Of a stretch of 34,163 bases of DNA, positions 1 through 7,562 are shown one piece after another (position 1 is the first letter of the stretch; every line of letters starts with the position of its first letter). Location: NCBI GenBank assembly GCA_025360065.1, contig JANYCX010000025.1, positions 1 to 34,163 of the forward strand. The letters run 5' to 3'. The position numbers and the translations under genes were made by a program. Source of the DNA: Acetobacteraceae bacterium. GTDB taxonomy: Bacteria > Pseudomonadota > Alphaproteobacteria > Acetobacterales > Acetobacteraceae. Under the pieces are notes generated by a model. The model had not been told where the DNA came from, did not search any database, and saw only the letters and a program-made list of their open reading frames with translations.

Positions 1-1029
1 GACCGTACCCGCCTGGCCGCCCATGTCGCGGGTGCGCGGGCCGCCATCGCGCAGCAGGGTTTCGATGGCGCGCAGGATGGTCTGGCCGGCTTCGACCTCA
101 CCAAGATGTTCCAGCATCATCCCGCCCGACCATATCTGGCCAATCGGGTTGGCGATGAAGCGGCCGGCAATGTCGGGGGCGGAGCCGTGCACCGGCTCGA
201 ACATCGAGGGAAAGATGCGCTCGGGGTTGATATTGGCGCTGGCGGCGATGCCGATGGAACCAGCGATGGCCGGGCCAAGATCGGACAGGATGTCCCCGAA
301 CAGGTTCGATCCCACCACGACATCGAACCAATCAGGATGCTGGACAAAATGGGCGCACAGAATATCGATGTGATACTGCGCGGTTTTCACCTCGGGGTAA
401 TTGGCGCCCATCAAGGCAAAGCGTTCATCCCAATACGGCATGGTGTGGATGATGCCGTTGGATTTGGTGGCTGAGGTGACATGCTTGCGCGGGCGGGTCT
501 TGGCGAGCTCGAAGGCGTATTTCAGAATGCGGTCAACCCCGGTGCGGCTCATCACCGTGAGCTGGGTGACGAATTCGCGGTCGGTGCCGACAAAGCTGCG
601 CCCGCCGACATTGCTGTATTCGCCCTCGGTGTTCTCCCGCACAACGTAAAAATCGATGTCCTTTTCGGTGCGGTTGGCCAAGGGCGTGACCGCACCGGGC
701 AGCAGCTTGCACGGGCGCAAATTGACATACTGGTCAAAGCCGCGGCGGATCGGGATCAACAGGCCCCAGAGCGAGACATGGTCGGGGACGCCGGGCCAGC
801 CGACCGCGCCGAGAAAGATGCTGTCCGAGGTGCGAAGCTGATCCAAGCCGTCTTCCGGCATCATCGCGCCGGTCTTGCTATAGGTTTCGCAGGACCAGTC
901 GTAATGGTCGAGCTTCAGGTCAAAGCCGAACCGGCGCGCGGCAGCGTCCATCACCCGCAGGCCCTCGGGGGTGGTTTCCTTACCGATGCCGTCGCCGGGG
1001 ATGACGGCGATGCGATGGGTCCTGGTCAT
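1..1029 (-). CDS. Tartrate / D-malate dehydrogenase family protein (partial, C-terminus off window)
   Basis: I read this by reverse-complement translation; the ORF track omits it because it has no stop inside the window. The reading frame is open from the ATG at 1029 to base 1 (343 codons). The start MTRTHRIAVIPGDGIGKE is the N-terminal signature of the isocitrate/isopropylmalate dehydrogenase superfamily. Further along are FYVVRENTEGEYSNVGGR, VTSATKSNGI, SNLFGDILSDLGPAIAGSIG and EPVHGSAPDIAGRFIANPI, the substrate-binding, metal-binding Asp and NAD-binding segments of the family. The tartrate dehydrogenase/decarboxylase and D-malate dehydrogenase branch (TtuC/DmlA-like) fits best because of the AVGWPGVPDHVSLWGLLIPIRR stretch; leuB is less likely. 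Family members are about 350-360 residues, so only a handful of C-terminal residues are missing. It oxidises and may decarboxylate a 2-hydroxy-dicarboxylate with NAD in the cytoplasm; the exact substrate cannot be told from sequence. Confidence 0.88.
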   Translation of the reverse strand, partial: MTRTHRIAVIPGDGIGKETTPEGLRVMDAAARRFGFDLKLDHYDWSCETYSKTGAMMPEDGLDQLRTSDSIFLGAVGWPGVPDHVSLWGLLIPIRRGFDQYVNLRPCKLLPGAVTPLANRTEKDIDFYVVRENTEGEYSNVGGRSFVGTDREFVTQLTVMSRTGVDRILKYAFELAKTRPRKHVTSATKSNGIIHTMPYWDERFALMGANYPEVKTAQYHIDILCAHFVQHPDWFDVVVGSNLFGDILSDLGPAIAGSIGIAASANINPERIFPSMFEPVHGSAPDIAGRFIANPIGQIWSGGMMLEHLGEVEAGQTILRAIETLLRDGGPRTRDMGGQAGTV

Positions 1030-1085
1030 GGCGCTGTGTCTCCGCAAATCTTGTGCGGGTTTATCGCGCAGTACCGCCGGGCAGG

Positions 1086-2108
1086 CTAGCCCAGCCCGAA
1101 GCGCCGACGGATTTCAGCGGCGACACGATCCGCCTCATCCATGGTCGGGCGCTGCCAGGGCACGATGGATGTGTTGAACGGGCGCGCCTGGCCGGCATCG
1201 AACAGCGATTTCGACAGGCGTCGCTGGCGCCGTGACGCCAGTTCGGGCAACGCGACATAGACCGCCGCGCGGGTGGCGCAAGCCTCCGAGATCATCGAAA
1301 CCGAGTCGGCGGTTATTACGATCACGTCGGCGGTGGCGAGGAAGCCACGATAGGGATTCTCCCCCGGCTCGCCCCAGCGATACAGCACATGCAGGCAGGG
1401 CCCGAGGCCTGCGGCCAGCGCCTCGGTCGCCTCCCGCCCGGTGCGGCGCGAGGTCGTTGCCATGATCGAGCCGCCGGTGACCGCGACCAGACGCGCGATC
1501 CGCTGGCCGATTTGATGGGCGAGCGCGGGGGCCATGTCGGTTGATTTGGGCGGCCCGCCGATCAGCAAGGCCACCCGGGGATGCGGCAAATGGGCAAGCC
1601 GTTCGTCCCAGGTTTCGCGCGCGGCGGCGAGGGCGGCCGGCGACATGCAATGCGGGGCGCCCAGGATTGTGAAGACATTGGGCGCTGCTGCGGCGTGGTC
1701 GTGTGCAGGCAGCACCAGCAGGTCAAACTCCGACCGCCGTAGCAGGCCTGCAACACCCGGCGACATGCAATGGACGATCCGGCAGCCGGTATGGGCCTTC
1801 ATCCACAACGCCACCGCCGCCGACCGGCGCCCGGCCGAGATAACCAGTTCGGGCGGGTGCGCCAAATCGGTGGCCGTGATCCCCGGCTCGCCCAGCCCCA
1901 TCAGCGACCCGCCGGGGATCAGCCCGGAAAAATGGGTTTTCCAGTTCCATATCAGCTTAATGCGACGAAACGGCTCGCCCAGGCGTTCGGCAATCCCCAG
2001 CGCCTGGGCGGAGGTGCCCGGCCGCGGATCATCAAGCACCCAGATGCGCGGATGGGCGGCATCGGCTTTGCCGGACGTGGCGGGCGACGGCGATCGCAGT
2101 TCTGTCAT
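1086..2108 (-). CDS. Mitochondrial-fission ELM1 family protein (DUF1022)
   Basis: This is a 340-residue protein. Its opening, WVLDDPRPGTSAQALGIAERL, is followed by IKLIWNWKTHFSGLIPGGSLMG, then VISAGRRSAAVALWMK, the HCMSPG segment, VALLIGGPPKSTDM and VIVITADSVSMISEACATR. These are characteristic of the PF06258 family, common in alphaproteobacteria and named after plant ELM1. The fold resembles a GT-B glycosyltransferase, and the TADSVSMISEA segment lies where such enzymes bind a nucleotide-sugar, but the bacterial function is not established. It lies 56 bp upstream of the dehydrogenase start at 1029 on the same strand, so the two could be cotranscribed. It is divergent from pyrE with a 69-bp gap. 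The family is confident; no biochemical role should be assumed. Confidence 0.85.
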   Translation of the reverse strand: MTELRSPSPATSGKADAAHPRIWVLDDPRPGTSAQALGIAERLGEPFRRIKLIWNWKTHFSGLIPGGSLMGLGEPGITATDLAHPPELVISAGRRSAAVALWMKAHTGCRIVHCMSPGVAGLLRRSEFDLLVLPAHDHAAAAPNVFTILGAPHCMSPAALAAARETWDERLAHLPHPRVALLIGGPPKSTDMAPALAHQIGQRIARLVAVTGGSIMATTSRRTGREATEALAAGLGPCLHVLYRWGEPGENPYRGFLATADVIVITADSVSMISEACATRAAVYVALPELASRRQRRLSKSLFDAGQARPFNTSIVPWQRPTMDEADRVAAEIRRRFGLG

Positions 2109-2177
2109 GGACGCGCGCCCGCCGCGCGGCTAGGAGAAACCATCAAACAATTGCCGCCGAAGTGAGAGAGAAATACC

Positions 2178-2903
2178 ATGACCGGAATGCACATGACCGA
2201 TTGGGATCGTGACGCCGCGCTGACCACGGCCAGAATCCTGTTGGAGATCAAGGCGGTCAATTTCCGCCCCGAGGAACCTTATACGTTCACCTCGGGCTGG
2301 AAGTCACCCGTCTATATCGATTGCCGCCGCATCATCTATTTCCCCCGCGCCCGGTCGAAGATCATGGATATGGCGGTCGAAAAAATCGACCGCCATATCG
2401 GTTTTGAAACCATCGAGGCGGTGGCCGGTGGGGAGACTGCGGGCATTCCTTTCGCTGCCTGGATGGCGGACCGGATGAATGCGCCAATGGCCTATGTGCG
2501 CAAAAAGCCTAAGGGCTTCGGCCGTGATGCGTTGATCGAGGGCGATGTGCCAGAAGGCAAACGGACCCTGCTGGTCGAAGACCTTACCACCGATGGCGGC
2601 AGCAAGGTGCAGTTCTGCCAGGCGCTCCGCGATGCCGGGGCAATCTGCGACCACACTTTCGTGGTGTTCTTCTACGGCGTGTTTCCGGGTGGCGCGGATA
2701 TCCTGAAGAAGATCGACCTCAAGCTGCATTATCTCGCGACTTGGTGGGACGTGCTGGAAGCTTGCCGCGAACGGCCGTATTTTTCGGAAAGCGCGCTGTC
2801 GGAAGTGCGGAAATTCCTGGAAAACCCGGTTGCCTGGTCGAAGGCGCATGGCGGGGTGGGAAGCGTGGAAGAAGCTGCTGCGCGGAAGGCTGCGTTGGTG
2901 TAA
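2178..2903 (+). CDS. pyrE: Orotate phosphoribosyltransferase
   Basis: PyrE transfers orotate onto PRPP to give OMP in de novo pyrimidine synthesis in the cytoplasm. The 241-residue protein carries YTFTSGWKSPVYIDCRR near the N-terminus (orotate/PRPP contacts), AVAGGETAGIPFAAWMA, and YVRKKPKGFG with the catalytic-loop lysines. The PRPP-binding motif LLVEDLTTDGGSK lies near residue 135. The chain is slightly longer than the usual 210-230 residues through a C-terminal extension after about residue 205. The start at 2178 is favoured by the purine-rich GTGAGAGAG 8 nt upstream; ATGs at 2187 and 2193 are alternatives. The gene contains a perfect 14-bp inverted repeat (2367-2399) and is followed 15 nt after its stop by intergenic repeat copy A. 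Confidence 0.95.
   Translation: MTGMHMTDWDRDAALTTARILLEIKAVNFRPEEPYTFTSGWKSPVYIDCRRIIYFPRARSKIMDMAVEKIDRHIGFETIEAVAGGETAGIPFAAWMADRMNAPMAYVRKKPKGFGRDALIEGDVPEGKRTLLVEDLTTDGGSKVQFCQALRDAGAICDHTFVVFFYGVFPGGADILKKIDLKLHYLATWWDVLEACRERPYFSESALSEVRKFLENPVAWSKAHGGVGSVEEAAARKAALV
2367..2399 (+). repeat. Perfect 14-bp hairpin inside pyrE
   Basis: GATATGGCGGTCGA (2367-2380) is followed by a 5-nt AAAAA loop and its exact reverse complement TCGACCGCCATATC (2386-2399). The stem is fully paired and G+C-balanced, and it encodes part of the region between the substrate loop and the catalytic loop of PyrE. It could be chance, an mRNA structure that slows translation, or a protein-binding palindrome. Confidence 0.8.
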
Positions 2904-2918
2904 GATCAAGCGAAGCGC

Positions 2919-3055
2919 CTTCTTTGTTTGAAAACAAAGAAGCAAAAAAACTTTAATAATTCCTGGCCGTTGGCGTGCGAACCCTCGGCAGTCCCACGCC
3001 AGCGGCAACAAAGTGTCAAAAAGTTTTTTTGGTTCTTTTTGTTCACAAAAAGAAC
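2919..3055 (+). repeat. Intergenic nested-hairpin repeat, copy A (full length)
   Basis: This is one of four related intergenic elements. The proximal hairpin has arms CTTCTTTGTTT and AAACAAAGAAG (2919-2942). An A/T stem GCAAAAAAACTTT pairs with AAAGTTTTTTT. Between them is a core with arms CCGTTGGCGTG and CACGCCAGCGGCAACAAAG. The distal hairpin has arms GTTCTTTTTGT and ACAAAAAGAAC (3032-3055). It starts 15 nt after the pyrE stop and ends 31 nt before the dioxygenase ATG, so it fills the whole gap. The strong stem followed by a T-run is compatible with intrinsic termination. It is open in one frame and creates a false N-terminal extension (TTG at 2928) on the downstream gene. Confidence 0.88.
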
Positions 3056-3086
3056 ACCTTACTTGCCTGCCTTGGGGAGCAAAAAA

Positions 3087-4637
3087 ATGGACCACGATTT
3101 GCGCCACGCCCTGACCGATCTGCCGATCACCCGCGCCAATGTGCGGCTGCTGGCGCCCGATGGCACGCCGCCGCCGGATGCGCCGGATTGGATCTGGGGC
3201 ACCGATCACCCGTATCTCCATGGCTGGTTCGCCCCCACCGCGCGTGAATACGATGCCGATAATCTGGTGGTCGAGGGCACGCTGCCGGCCGATCTCTATG
3301 GCGCCTATGTGATGAACGGCCCGTCGCAGCGTTTTACCCCGGCCAATCGCTATCATTACTACGATGGCGATGCGATGCTGCGGGCGATCTATTTCCGTGA
3401 TGGCCGCGCCAGCTTCCGCCAGCGCTGGATCAGAAACGAAGCATTTACCGTCGAAAACATCGCCGGCAAATCAATCTGGCCGGGATTGGCGGGGCCGTTC
3501 AACCCGATGCTGCCGGGTTCGCCGATCAAGGATTCGTCCAACACCGACGTGATTTTCTACAACGGCAAGCTGCTGAGCCTGTGGTACATGGCCGGCCAGC
3601 CTTACGAAATCGATGCCATCACCTTGGAAACCAAAGGTCGGGAAAAATTCGGCGGCCAGCTCAATCACAGCCTGTCGGCGCACAGCAAGGTCGATCCGCG
3701 CACCGGCGAATTGTTCTTCTTCACCTATGGCAACGAGGCGCCCTACATGCGCTATGGCGTGGCCAGCGCCGATGGCAAATTGCTGCACGATGTGCCGATC
3801 GATATCCCCGGCCCGCGGTCACCGCACGACATGGGTCTCAGCGCCAATTACTGCGTGCTGCACGATCTGCCGCTATTTCAGGACGCCGATCTGCTGGCGC
3901 GCGAAAACCGCCGGGTGATCCGCTTCCACCGCGATGTGCCAGCACGCTTTGGGGTGATCCCGCGCTACGGCAGCAGCAAGGATGTGCGCTGGTTCGAGGC
4001 CCAACCCTGCTACATCCTCCACATCGTCAATTGCTACGAGGAAGGCGACTGGCTGCACCAGATCGGCTGCCGCATCGCCAATCCCGGCAGCAAGCTCGAT
4101 CCGGTGGACGGTAAGCTGGCGGCTGCGATGTCATACCGCCGGCGTATCCATGAGCTTTATCGCTGGTCGTTCAACCTGGTGACCGGCGAGGTCCGCGAAG
4201 CCGCAATCGACGACCTCAACACCGAGTTCCCCCGGCTTAATCCGTGGCGGCTTGGCCATAAATCGCGGCTGGCGTTCAACCAATACCTGCCAGTACCGGG
4301 CGAGGAAGGTTTGTCCGGCCGCTGCCAGACCTTCGACGCGCTGGTGCGCTACGACACCGACACCGGAATTCGCCAGCGCTTTGACTATGGCGATGGCGTG
4401 TTTGGTGCTGAATCGCCGGTGGCCCCCAAGCGCGGCAGCACGCCCGATGCACCGGAAGATGCGGCCTATGTTGTAACATTTACCACCGATACCAATGACT
4501 GGTCATCGGCGTGCCTGGTATTTGATGCCGCCGATATCTCGCGCGGGCCGATCGCCAAAGTGCGCATCCCGCATCGGATTTCGGCGGGGTTTCATACCAC
4601 CTGGGTGCCGGGGGAGCAGGTTTGGAATAGCCCGTAA
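3087..4637 (+). CDS. Carotenoid-cleavage-type dioxygenase (RPE65/lignostilbene dioxygenase family)
   Basis: This is a 516-residue member of the non-haem iron carotenoid oxygenase family, which cleaves C=C bonds in carotenoids, apocarotenoids or stilbenes with O2. The N-terminal part has LVVEGTLPADLYGAYVMNGPS and YHYYDGDAMLRAIYF. The four iron-ligand histidines can be assigned to LNHSLSAHSKVD, RSPHDMGLSANYC, YILHIVNCYEEGD and the C-terminal SAGFHTTWVPG. I chose ATG 3087 (MDHDLRHAL) because GGGGAG lies about 8 nt upstream and the longer ORF-track version (TTG 2928) is translated from intergenic repeat copy A. Length matches the family. The native substrate is unknown; no carotenoid synthesis genes lie nearby. 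Confidence 0.9.
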   Translation: MDHDLRHALTDLPITRANVRLLAPDGTPPPDAPDWIWGTDHPYLHGWFAPTAREYDADNLVVEGTLPADLYGAYVMNGPSQRFTPANRYHYYDGDAMLRAIYFRDGRASFRQRWIRNEAFTVENIAGKSIWPGLAGPFNPMLPGSPIKDSSNTDVIFYNGKLLSLWYMAGQPYEIDAITLETKGREKFGGQLNHSLSAHSKVDPRTGELFFFTYGNEAPYMRYGVASADGKLLHDVPIDIPGPRSPHDMGLSANYCVLHDLPLFQDADLLARENRRVIRFHRDVPARFGVIPRYGSSKDVRWFEAQPCYILHIVNCYEEGDWLHQIGCRIANPGSKLDPVDGKLAAAMSYRRRIHELYRWSFNLVTGEVREAAIDDLNTEFPRLNPWRLGHKSRLAFNQYLPVPGEEGLSGRCQTFDALVRYDTDTGIRQRFDYGDGVFGAESPVAPKRGSTPDAPEDAAYVVTFTTDTNDWSSACLVFDAADISRGPIAKVRIPHRISAGFHTTWVPGEQVWNSP

Positions 4638-4650
4638 CGCGAAGGAAGGT

Positions 4651-4757
4651 CTTCTTTGTTTGAAAACAAAGAAGCAAAAAAACTTTGATACTTTGTCGGC
4701 GTTGGCTCCGGTTCCTCGCCAGTGCCACGCCAACGGCAACAAAGTCACAAAAAGAAC
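4651..4757 (+). repeat. Intergenic nested-hairpin repeat, copy B (right arm truncated)
   Basis: Same family and orientation as copy A, beginning 13 nt after the stop of the dioxygenase gene. The proximal hairpin (4651-4674), the A/T tract and a well-kept core (GGCGTTGGC with GCCAACGGCAACAAAGT) are present. The segment that should hold AAAGTTTTTTTGGTTCTTTTTGTT is missing, so the core runs straight into CACAAAAAGAAC. The deletion removes the T-run and half of the distal hairpin. The next gene, coq7, is convergent, so this copy does not precede a start codon. Confidence 0.85.
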
Positions 4758-4778
4758 GGCCTGCTTGTTCTTGGCGGG

Positions 4779-5315
4779 TCAGACCCGCTCGCTCAACCCG
4801 ATCGCCACTTTGCAGCCGAGCTTGATCGCCGCCCGCAGGACGCTGTAGCCGGGTGTGAGCTCGGCGTCGTTGGCCAGCCCAATGTCGCGGTGTTCGAGTT
4901 CCTCGGCACGGAATTTTTCGATGGTGGCAACAAGCTCCGGCTCGGCATCGCCTAGCTCCGTCACCTGCGCCTGATAATGCTCGTCAATCGCTTCCTCAAC
5001 CGCGACCGTGCAGGCCATCGCGGCGCGTGCCCCCATGGCCGCGGTCGCGGCGCCCAACGCGAAGCCGGCGAGGTGCCAGATCGGCAGCAGCATTGTCGGG
5101 CGCACCCGGCGCCGCGCGATCAGCTTGGCGAAAGTGTCAAGATGGACTTGTTCCTGCGCCTGCATATGGCGCAGCGTATCGCCGTGCTCGCCCCGGCCGA
5201 GCACCGCCAACTGCCCGGCATAGATGCGTGTGGCGCCGTATTCGCCGGCGTGATCAACGCGGATCATCCGGGCGATTTTGGCGGATTGATGCGGGTTGCC
5301 GGGTAAATCGGTCAT
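4779..5315 (-). CDS. coq7: Demethoxyubiquinone hydroxylase (5-demethoxyubiquinol 5-monooxygenase)
   Basis: A 178-residue di-iron carboxylate hydroxylase of the late ubiquinone pathway, peripheral to the inner membrane. The metal-ligand pattern is visible: MIRVDHAGEYGATRIYAGQL (first Glu), QEQVHLDTF (E..H), AVEEAIDEHYQAQ (E) and EELEHRDIG (E..H). A hydrophobic stretch, IWHLAGFALGAATAAMGARAAM, lies between the two halves, as expected. The start at 5315 (MTDLPGN) is preferred over the ORF-track start at 5348 because it forms an ATGA overlap with the dsbB stop and has GGAG upstream. Translational coupling to dsbB is therefore likely. The C-terminal end is convergent with the dioxygenase gene. Confidence 0.93.
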   Translation of the reverse strand: MTDLPGNPHQSAKIARMIRVDHAGEYGATRIYAGQLAVLGRGEHGDTLRHMQAQEQVHLDTFAKLIARRRVRPTMLLPIWHLAGFALGAATAAMGARAAMACTVAVEEAIDEHYQAQVTELGDAEPELVATIEKFRAEELEHRDIGLANDAELTPGYSVLRAAIKLGCKVAIGLSERV

Positions 5316-5809
5316 GGGTCGCTCCGTCGGGTTGTTGCCCAGAACCACGCCACCCCACCGGCAAGGCCAAGGGACGCCAGCAGGTTCATCATTGCCATCG
5401 AAACCGGTAGGCCCGGGATCAGGTAGGCTGGTTCATCGCAGGGTTTGGCGGGTTTGTCCGGCATCCGCGCCAGGCGTTCGGCGATGGTGCCGCTACCGAA
5501 GCGCGGGGACGCGCATGCCGGCAACGGGCTTTTCCACCATCCAGCCTCAACCCCGACATGGGTGCCGCCGACGCCCGCGCCCGCCAGCATCACCAAGACC
5601 AGAACTGCCATGGCGATCCGAGCTATGCGCGGCAGCATTGCGCCGATCAGCCCTATCACGATGGCCGCATACCATGCCCAGCGCTCGACCAGGCACAGCG
5701 CACACGGCACCAACCCGCCCCAAATTTCGGAGCCAATGGCGCTGCCAAGGACAGCTGCACTGGCGAGGGCGGCCAACACCAAGGCCAGTTTCAAGCGGGG
5801 AACCATCAT
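5312..5809 (-). CDS. dsbB: Disulfide bond formation protein B (DsbB family)
   Basis: An inner-membrane quinone reductase that reoxidises DsbA. The protein is about 165 residues with four predicted membrane segments (around LALVLAALASAAVLG, WYAAIVIGLIGAML, IAMAVLVLVMLAGAGVG and MNLLASLGLAGGVAWF). The first periplasmic cysteine pair is in VPCALCLVERWAWY. The second loop has CASPRF and a later PCDEPAYLIPG, as in the alphaproteobacterial DsbB branch. The start is uncertain: two adjacent ATGs at 5809/5806 lack a clear Shine-Dalgarno, while the ORF track's 5869 start adds a polar segment not typical of the family. It overlaps coq7 by ATGA. A DsbA/FrnE-like gene lies about 0.9 kb away, beyond the GST gene. 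Confidence 0.88.
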   Translation of the reverse strand: MMVPRLKLALVLAALASAAVLGSAIGSEIWGGLVPCALCLVERWAWYAAIVIGLIGAMLPRIARIAMAVLVLVMLAGAGVGGTHVGVEAGWWKSPLPACASPRFGSGTIAERLARMPDKPAKPCDEPAYLIPGLPVSMAMMNLLASLGLAGGVAWFWATTRRSDP

Positions 5810-5944
5810 AATTTTGCATATCGCCCACCCCGGCTCGGTCGGCAAGGGTGTGCATGTCCAATTGCGCAAAGGATTGTTAACCCTTCCCAGGCAACACTCT
5901 GCCTCAGGGCTGCATGGGCAGGCCCGGTTGGGGAGCAGGCGGTG
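5810..5944. promoter_or_regulatory. Divergent intergenic region between dsbB-coq7 and the GST gene
   Basis: About 135 bp separate two divergently oriented genes, so promoters for both must lie here or slightly inside the dsbB 5' region. I see an A/T-richer patch around AAAGGATTGTTAACC (about 5868-5882) but no convincing -35/-10 pair. GGGGAG at 5930-5935 is a reasonable ribosome binding site for the GST gene. Confidence 0.35.
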
Positions 5945-6709
5945 ATGTTGAAGCTATGGGGCGGACCAATGGCGACCGGCACGCTGAAAGCGGTTTGGGC
6001 GTTGGAGGAATTGAACCTGGCCTATCATCGTGCCGATGGCCCACCAGGCCCGGCCGTGGTCGCGGCAGCGCGGGGCGGCACGACGGCTGGAAGCCAGGAA
6101 CCCATGCTGTGCTTGCAGGATGGGGATTTCACCTTGTGCGAAAGCCACGCAATCCTGCGCTATCTGTGCAATGCCCATGCGCCGGGAACGCCGTTGTACC
6201 CGGCCGATCCGCGCGCCCGCGCCGACATTGATGCGTGGTTGGATTTCGAGGCAACAGCTATGGAGGCTCCGGCGCAAATTGTTTTTGCCGGGATGGTGCA
6301 AATCGGTTCGCGTGATGATGGGGCCATATCGGCGGCGTTGCGGGAATGGTCGGCCCAGTGGCGCGCCCTCGAAATGCGTTTGACCCGGACCCGCTTCATC
6401 GCTGGCGGGCAATTGACCCTCGCCGATATCGCCTTCGGTCCAACGTTGCACCGCTGGTTCGCGCTGCGCATCCCCGGCCAGCCGGCAATGCCGCATCTGC
6501 GCGCCTGGTACGACATGCTGACCACACGGCCGGCCTATCGCGCCCATCTGACGCTGCCGCTGGCGCAGGTGCAGTGGACCACGCTGCCGGTGATTGCCCG
6601 CCCGTTGCCGCCCGCCGGGCATTGGTTCCGCTACGACGTCAACAACAAAGTCCTCACCGCCGCTGCCGCCCAGCGTGCTGTTCGCATCCCGACTCTCGCG
6701 GGGCCTTAA
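5945..6709 (+). CDS. Glutathione S-transferase family protein
   Basis: A 254-residue cytoplasmic GST-fold protein. The N-terminal thioredoxin-like domain begins MLKLWGGPMATGTLKAVWALEELNL and contains LCESHAILRYLC, the E-S-x-A-I-x-x-Y-L glutathione gamma-Glu contact. The all-helical C-terminal domain contains FIAGGQLTLADIAFGPTLHRW, the N-capping/hydrophobic-staple motif of the family. Start 5945 follows GGGGAG and a possible in-frame GTG at 5942; the track ORF from 5558 only adds the antisense of dsbB. Its stop shares the palindrome TTAA with the convergent DsbA-like gene (4-bp overlap). The substrate is unknown. The usual cis-Pro region reads TAGSQEPMLCL, which lacks a clear V-P, so glutathione affinity may be altered. 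Confidence 0.88.
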   Translation: MLKLWGGPMATGTLKAVWALEELNLAYHRADGPPGPAVVAAARGGTTAGSQEPMLCLQDGDFTLCESHAILRYLCNAHAPGTPLYPADPRARADIDAWLDFEATAMEAPAQIVFAGMVQIGSRDDGAISAALREWSAQWRALEMRLTRTRFIAGGQLTLADIAFGPTLHRWFALRIPGQPAMPHLRAWYDMLTTRPAYRAHLTLPLAQVQWTTLPVIARPLPPAGHWFRYDVNNKVLTAAAAQRAVRIPTLAGP

Positions 6710-7389
6710 AACTCAATCGCGGCCACAGTTGCAACGTCGAGCAGCCGTTCGATGACCTCGGCATCCTGCGCGCCAGCGATGGCGTGACGCCCGTCAATCA
6801 CCAGACACGGGACGCCGTTGATGCCGAGCCGATGGGCGCGCAGATTATCGGCATGCACGATTTCGGCATCGGCGTCGCTGCTCAACCACGCGTAGGCTGC
6901 GTCTGCCGCCAGCCCGCAGGCACCGGCAATCCGGGCGAGGGTCAGCTTATCGCCAATATCCAAACCCTCGGTGAAATGGGCGCGAAACACCGCGTTCGCG
7001 ATCGCGGTGCCGGCCTGCTGCAGGCTCGCCCAGCGCACCAGCCGATGTGCGTCCACCGATGACGGCGTGCGAACGATACGGTCAAAGCGGAAATCGATGC
7101 CTTCCGCCCGGCCAATATCACTAATCGAGGCATAGAGCCGGCGGGCGCGATCTTCGCCGCCAAACTTGCGCAACACGTAGTCATCGCGTGCCATACCGCT
7201 GCGTGGCATGTCCGGGTTCAACAGGAATGGCCGCCAGATGAGGTCGGCCGCAATATCCGGACGCCGGGCCAGGGTGCGGGCCAGGCGCCGCACCCCGAGA
7301 TAACACCACGGGCACACAAGATCGTGCACGACCTCAATGACGAGGCTTGCGCGGGAGGGGGGCGGATCTGGCGGGACGTGGATGTTCAA
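6706..7389 (-). CDS. DsbA-family / FrnE-like thioredoxin-fold oxidoreductase
   Basis: A 227-residue protein with a thioredoxin fold split by a helical insertion. The active-site motif CPWC lies in VVHDLVCPWCYLGVRRL; the cis-Pro region is GINGVPCLVIDG near the C-terminus. WRPFLLNPDMPRSGM and the GIDFRFDRI..SSVDAHRLVRWA segment match the FrnE / 2-hydroxychromene-2-carboxylate isomerase-related branch. No signal peptide is visible, so a cytoplasmic role is likely, not that of a periplasmic DsbB partner. The start is probably the TTG at 7389 (after AGGCG); there is no ATG close by. The track's longer form (7545) is translated from intergenic repeat copy C. The last codons overlap the convergent GST gene. 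Confidence 0.85.
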   Translation of the reverse strand: MNIHVPPDPPPSRASLVIEVVHDLVCPWCYLGVRRLARTLARRPDIAADLIWRPFLLNPDMPRSGMARDDYVLRKFGGEDRARRLYASISDIGRAEGIDFRFDRIVRTPSSVDAHRLVRWASLQQAGTAIANAVFRAHFTEGLDIGDKLTLARIAGACGLAADAAYAWLSSDADAEIVHADNLRAHRLGINGVPCLVIDGRHAIAGAQDAEVIERLLDVATVAAIEF

Positions 7390-7418
7390 TGGGCGCCTAG
7401 CGAGGAAAACAGGAAAAT

Positions 7419-7554
7419 GTTCTTTTTGTGAACAAAAATAACCAAAAAAACTTTTTAATACTTTGTGGCCGTTGGCGTGGGACTGCGGTGAGTGGCACGC
7501 CAACGGCAACAAAGTATTAAAGTTTTTTTGCTTCTTTGTTTTCAAACAAAGAAG
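7419..7554 (-). repeat. Intergenic nested-hairpin repeat, copy C (full length, inverted)
   Basis: Same element as copy A but on the minus strand, as are its neighbours. Read on the minus strand, the CTTCTTTGTTT hairpin (7531-7554) begins 8 nt after the flavin monooxygenase stop. The core has arms ACTTTGTTGCCGTTGGCGTG and CACGCCAACGGCCACAAAGT. The distal hairpin (7419-7442) lies 29 nt before the TTG start of the DsbA-like gene; one base of its stem is mismatched (ATAAC for AGAAC). The core loop also matches copy A only when inverted, so the whole unit was inverted as one piece. Confidence 0.88.
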
Positions 7555-7562
7555 ACCCTTCC

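Noticed and set aside
2304-3356. 350-aa minus-strand ORF across pyrE, repeat copy A and the dioxygenase start
   Set aside because: It spans a gene, a repeat and another gene in antisense, and has no family features.
5558-5944. Long upstream extension of the GST ORF
   Set aside because: It is antisense to dsbB; the GST fold begins exactly at the Met at 5945 after a good RBS.
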